Shown piece by piece: positions 61,645 through 64,000 of a stretch of 64,000 nucleotides of DNA. Both the position numbers and the translations under genes were made by a program. Below the pieces are notes generated by a model. The model was not told the origin of the DNA and did no database searches. It was given only the letters and a program-made list of their open reading frames with translations. Origin of the DNA: an uncultured Eubacterium sp. (GTDB lineage: Bacteria; Bacillota; Clostridia; Lachnospirales; Lachnospiraceae); NCBI GenBank assembly GCA_910584595.1, contig CAJUBQ010000002.1:53657-117656 (forward strand), written 5' to 3'. Each line of letters opens with the position of its first letter. Position 1 is the first letter of the stretch.

Positions 61645-62963
61645 TAAACCTGTTTGAAAAACCTGTTTTTTCCCTTATAAAACAAAATACCAAGCAGCGA
61701 TACGATGCATTCTGTACAAGGAAAAACGCACCAAATGCCTGTCATTTTCCAGATGGTGGAAAAAAGCGCTGCAAGCGGCAGAATCACGATAAACCCACGC
61801 AGCACAGAAATGATATTTGCAGGCAGCGGACACGCAGTAGATGTAAACCAGGTGCAAATAATCAGATTAAATCCAACAAAGGGACATGCCGTAAAATAAA
61901 GCTTTAATCCATCCACAGCAATATGCTGCAGCGCCTGATTTTGCTCTTTGTTAAAAATACTGCTGATTTGCGGAGCATAGAAAAAGACTGCCGCATAGAT
62001 CAGTATGGAAAGTATCAGCATAGTAAACATTGCATACCGCAAAACAGCGTATACTTTGTCAAAGGCGCCTTCTCCAAAATAGTTACCGATCACCGGCTGA
62101 ATACCTTGTGCAATGCCGTTATAGACTGCGATAACGACGAGAGACAAATTGGCGATAATGCCATATGCCGCAACACCGGTATTGCCTGCCAGATTTAAAA
62201 GAATGATATTAAATACGATCATAACAATACCCGAAGATACTTCGGTTACAAGTGAAGGGATTCCGCTTGATAAAATAGCGGATATCCATTTCTTTTTGGG
62301 GCGGCATTTTATCAAATGAAACTGGTGGTTCTTTTTATAAATATGCGGAAGCAGCAAAAAAATGCTGATGACAGGAGCCAGACAGGTAGCAAATACAGCT
62401 CCAAATATTCCCATGCGGCAAGGAAAGATAAACAAATAATCCAAAACAACATTTGACAGACTGCCGCCAAGCATGGCGCGCATCGACAGCTGCGGAGCTC
62501 CGTCATTACGTGTAAAGCATAACAGTACGTTATTCATTAAAAAAAGCGGGGAAAACAGCAGTATCATTTTCAAATAGATCCGAGTCATTTCATATACGGC
62601 TTCGTCGGCCCCCAGCATCGTTACAAGTCTATCTGTAAAAAATATGCCGATACATAAATATGCCATAGCAAATACGGCAGCGATCATGACCGCGTTTGTA
62701 AACAATTCATTGGTTTCTCTTAAATTTCCCATGCTTTTTTGGATCGAATATCTTGTCCCGCCTCCCATACCAATCATTAGTCCGCTTCCATGTATAAAAC
62801 TATAGATTGGAATTGCAAGATTTAAGGCTGTAAGTCCATCGGCGCCAAGCCCTCTGCTGATAAAATAAGTGTCTGCCAATATATAGCAGGACAGGCCAAG
62901 CATTCCAAATACGTTCATGGAAGCATATCTGGCAAACACACGAAAACAATTCGATTGGTTCAT
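61644..62963 (-). CDS. MATE-family multidrug/Na+ antiporter
   Basis: About 439 residues with 12 predicted helices. FARYASMNVFGMLGLSCYIL, LNLAIPIYSFIHGSGLMIGMGGGTRYS, and PVIGNYFGEGAFDKVYAVLR in the second half fit MATE exporters. The start is taken at ATG 62963, where AGGTG lies a few bases upstream; the frame opens at 62987. It lies 28 bases behind the PNPOx-family gene and shares its regulated leader. It would export cationic drugs or metabolites in exchange for Na+ or H+. Confidence 0.9.
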   Translation of the reverse strand: MNQSNCFRVFARYASMNVFGMLGLSCYILADTYFISRGLGADGLTALNLAIPIYSFIHGSGLMIGMGGGTRYSIQKSMGNLRETNELFTNAVMIAAVFAMAYLCIGIFFTDRLVTMLGADEAVYEMTRIYLKMILLFSPLFLMNNVLLCFTRNDGAPQLSMRAMLGGSLSNVVLDYLFIFPCRMGIFGAVFATCLAPVISIFLLLPHIYKKNHQFHLIKCRPKKKWISAILSSGIPSLVTEVSSGIVMIVFNIILLNLAGNTGVAAYGIIANLSLVVIAVYNGIAQGIQPVIGNYFGEGAFDKVYAVLRYAMFTMLILSILIYAAVFFYAPQISSIFNKEQNQALQHIAVDGLKLYFTACPFVGFNLIICTWFTSTACPLPANIISVLRGFIVILPLAALFSTIWKMTGIWCVFPCTECIVSLLGILFYKGKNRFFKQV

Positions 62964-62990
62964 CATACACCTCATCGTTTTAAGCAATTT

Positions 62991-63506
62991 TTATAGTGCG
63001 CAACTTCTTTCAGACCATTCATCCGAAACAGCAAGTTCTTTGGCCTGCTTTCCGCTAAGATGCTCTATCGTCATTTCCAGCATATCAAAGGCATTCCAGG
63101 ATCGTTCAATCTCAGCTTTCCGGTTTTTGGCAGGATCGTTTGGCGCATATTTTAACGCGAGCTGTTCAATGGCTTCTCGTTTCTCCTGTTCACTCTTTAA
63201 AATTCGAATGGTTCCAAATGCAATGACGCTTTTATAATAAGTGGTGTATTTTTTTGGAACGATCTGGTCCTGTGCAATGATACAAAAAGAAACTTTGTCA
63301 TGCGCTCTGATGGCATCTGATTTGTGTCCGTCTAAAGCGCTGTGAAAATAAATTTTACCATCGATAAATACATAACTAAGCGGTACGGCGTATGGATAAC
63401 CATTATCTCCGAAAACAGCCAGAACGCCGGAAGAACTCTCTTTTAAAATCTCCAGACATTTTTCATACGACAGCATCTGTTTTTTTCTTCTCATTTCGCG
63501 AAACAT
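62991..63506 (-). CDS. Pyridoxamine 5'-phosphate oxidase-family (NimA-like) flavoprotein
   Basis: 171 residues, AGGGAGG before the ATG. MRRKKQMLSYEKCLEILKES, GVLAVFGDNGYPYAVPLSYVF, GKIYFHSALDGHKSDAIRAH, VSFCIIAQDQIVPKKYTTYY, SVIAFGTIRIL are the split-barrel FMN-binding pattern of NimA/PNPOx-like proteins. Members reduce nitro-drugs or bind flavins. It is first gene of a unit with a MATE pump, which suggests a detoxification module behind an attenuator-like leader. Confidence 0.88.
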   Translation of the reverse strand: MFREMRRKKQMLSYEKCLEILKESSSGVLAVFGDNGYPYAVPLSYVFIDGKIYFHSALDGHKSDAIRAHDKVSFCIIAQDQIVPKKYTTYYKSVIAFGTIRILKSEQEKREAIEQLALKYAPNDPAKNRKAEIERSWNAFDMLEMTIEHLSGKQAKELAVSDEWSERSCAL

Positions 63507-63563
63507 AATAAAATCCTCCCTGTGTGTTTGTGACAGGTTTATTGACGGATACGGACAATAAAA

Positions 63564-63614
63564 AACGCTGCTTCTCCATTCCTTCTATGGCCTAACGGAA
63601 TGGGAATCAGCGTT
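63564..63614 (-). terminator. Leader attenuator-like hairpin of the PNPOx-MATE unit
   Basis: On the minus strand AACGCTG...TTCCCATTCC pairs with GGAATGG-GAA...CAGCGTT and runs into TTTTTATTG. It lies inside the 5' leader, after the promoter at 63651-63679 and before the first gene, so transcription would stop here unless prevented. The preceding roughly 30 nt are a possible ligand or protein site; no riboswitch class is recognised. Confidence 0.7.
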
Positions 63615-63650
63615 ACCCGGCGGCAATGAAAACCTGTGAAAATATGATTT

Positions 63651-63679
63651 ATTATAACACGTGCGAGCGCCAAATACAA
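63651..63679 (-). promoter_or_regulatory. Promoter of the PNPOx-MATE unit, with GCGCCAAA inverted repeat
   Basis: Minus strand: TTGTAT (63679-63674), 17-base spacer, TATAAT (63656-63651). AGCGCCAAA (63666-63674) and TTTGGCGCT (63705-63713) form a widely spaced inverted repeat over this promoter and the -35 area of the divergent collagen-like gene (TATAAT near 63720). It may be a shared operator. Confidence 0.7.
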
Positions 63680-63783
63680 CAGTTGAAAAAAGTCTTTTTA
63701 CCATTTTGGCGCTACGATCATATAATTTAGTATGGAATAAATGTATATTCACGAAATATAAAATAGCAATGAGGTGGTTTCCG

Positions 63784-63952
63784 TTGAATAATTATTATGC
63801 AGGCCGGATGTCTTATCCGCCGGATCCGTCAGGAATGATAAGAATGCCCGAAAAAAGCACTGATGAATGCAGAGAACCAGGTCCGCAGGGCCCAAGAGGC
63901 GAACCCGGGCCTCCCGGCTGTCCTGGTGAGCGGGGTGAGCCTGGACCTGCAC
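63784..63952 (+). pseudogene. Collagen-like (Gly-X-Y) surface protein, interrupted
   Basis: TTG start at 63784 with GAGGTGG 9 bases upstream. A short N-terminal part (MNNYYAGRMSYPPDPSGMIR) is followed by Gly-X-Y triplets from about residue 39 (PGPQGPRGEPGPPG, CPGERGEPGPA). The triplets stop abruptly at 63952, where an IS-like end begins. Bacterial collagen-like proteins form triple-helical fibres on spores or cells. Here only the first six or so triplets remain before the interruption; the rest may resume past the window. Confidence 0.75.
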
Positions 63953-64000
63953 TGGTCAACAAAAATTGGACACTTAAATTGTATTTTTTGACATACAATC
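63953..64000 (+). mobile_element. Probable IS3-family (IS150 group) terminus, 3' partial
   Basis: From TGGTCAACAAAAATTGGACA onwards the sequence resembles IS3-family ends, which begin with TG and carry an AAAA(A/G)TTGGACA block, followed by an AT-rich stretch containing TTGACA. It starts precisely where the Gly-X-Y coding stops. The transposase would lie beyond the window, so this rests on the end sequence and the break. Confidence 0.6.

Noticed and set aside
1..64000. CRISPR array or prophage
   Set aside because: No regularly spaced repeats and no capsid, terminase or integrase genes were seen; tandem repeats present are short and uniform in spacing only inside coding or leader sequence.

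Overview
The window looks like chromosome from a low-to-moderate-GC Firmicute, most likely a Lachnospiraceae-type Clostridium. The grounds are AGGAGG-type ribosome binding sites nearly everywhere, a T-box leader on pheST, a xylulose/fructose phosphoketolase, a eukaryotic-type NADP isocitrate dehydrogenase, a small Cys/Gly-rich 'chorion-like' protein, a collagen-like surface protein, and three ECF sigma/anti-sigma pairs. No rRNA, intact tRNA or CRISPR array is visible.

Region by region. (1) 1-11.5 kb is a surface-polysaccharide locus: glycosyltransferases, acyltransferase 3, radical SAM protein, sugar epimerase, large membrane protein, methyltransferase, MBOAT O-acetyltransferase and an SGNH-type partner. 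Most members carry single-base indels, often in homopolymers, while two glycosyltransferases and the methyltransferase are open. Two acyltransferase genes each contain a G9 tract. (2) 11.5-16.4 kb is a graveyard of mobile and defence genes: a recombinase tail, a frameshifted small gene, a strongly supported structured ncRNA on the minus strand, a 30-codon gene, and a restriction/methylase/specificity fusion whose 5' end was replaced by a 46-bp exact copy of the MBOAT gene. A HicA fragment and a short flavin reductase follow. (3) 16.6-23.2 kb holds a hydrolase, an ECF sigma/DUF4179 anti-sigma pair with 36-bp repeats, and then two successive slots that share a near-identical promoter and TPR-gene fossils. 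One slot carries an intact zinc-ribbon/TIR-like/GGDEF-like fusion protein, the most novel gene here. The other carries a decayed DUF4062-TPR gene. (4) 23.3-26.6 kb is a response regulator/ABC transporter/kinase peptide-resistance operon with phased operator repeats. (5) 26.9-34.6 kb holds GDP-6-deoxyhexose genes, an XRE regulator, T-box-pheS-pheT and queA. (6) 34.8-39.4 kb contains an Uma2 remnant, a helicase plus DUF2290 antiviral-type pair and small genes. (7) 39.5-50.7 kb is core metabolism and translation: phosphoketolase, aroA and tyrA on the minus strand, then an EF-G paralogue, a secreted propeller-like protein and leuS. (8) 50.8-64 kb has a Cys-ladder LRR protein, a hemerythrin-CheX-like-REC fusion, two more ECF modules, icd, a UDP-glucuronate epimerase, a MATE pump with a PNPOx-family protein behind an attenuator-like leader, and a collagen-like gene apparently interrupted by an IS3-type end.

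How it fits together. Long housekeeping genes are intact, while surface and defence genes are fragmented, duplicated or swapped. That is the pattern expected of loci under phage and immune pressure. The strongest candidate for something undescribed is the TIR-like/GGDEF-like fusion at 20.4-21.7 kb. Other good leads are the ncRNA at 12.6-12.8 kb and the paired poly-G tracts in O-acyltransferases.
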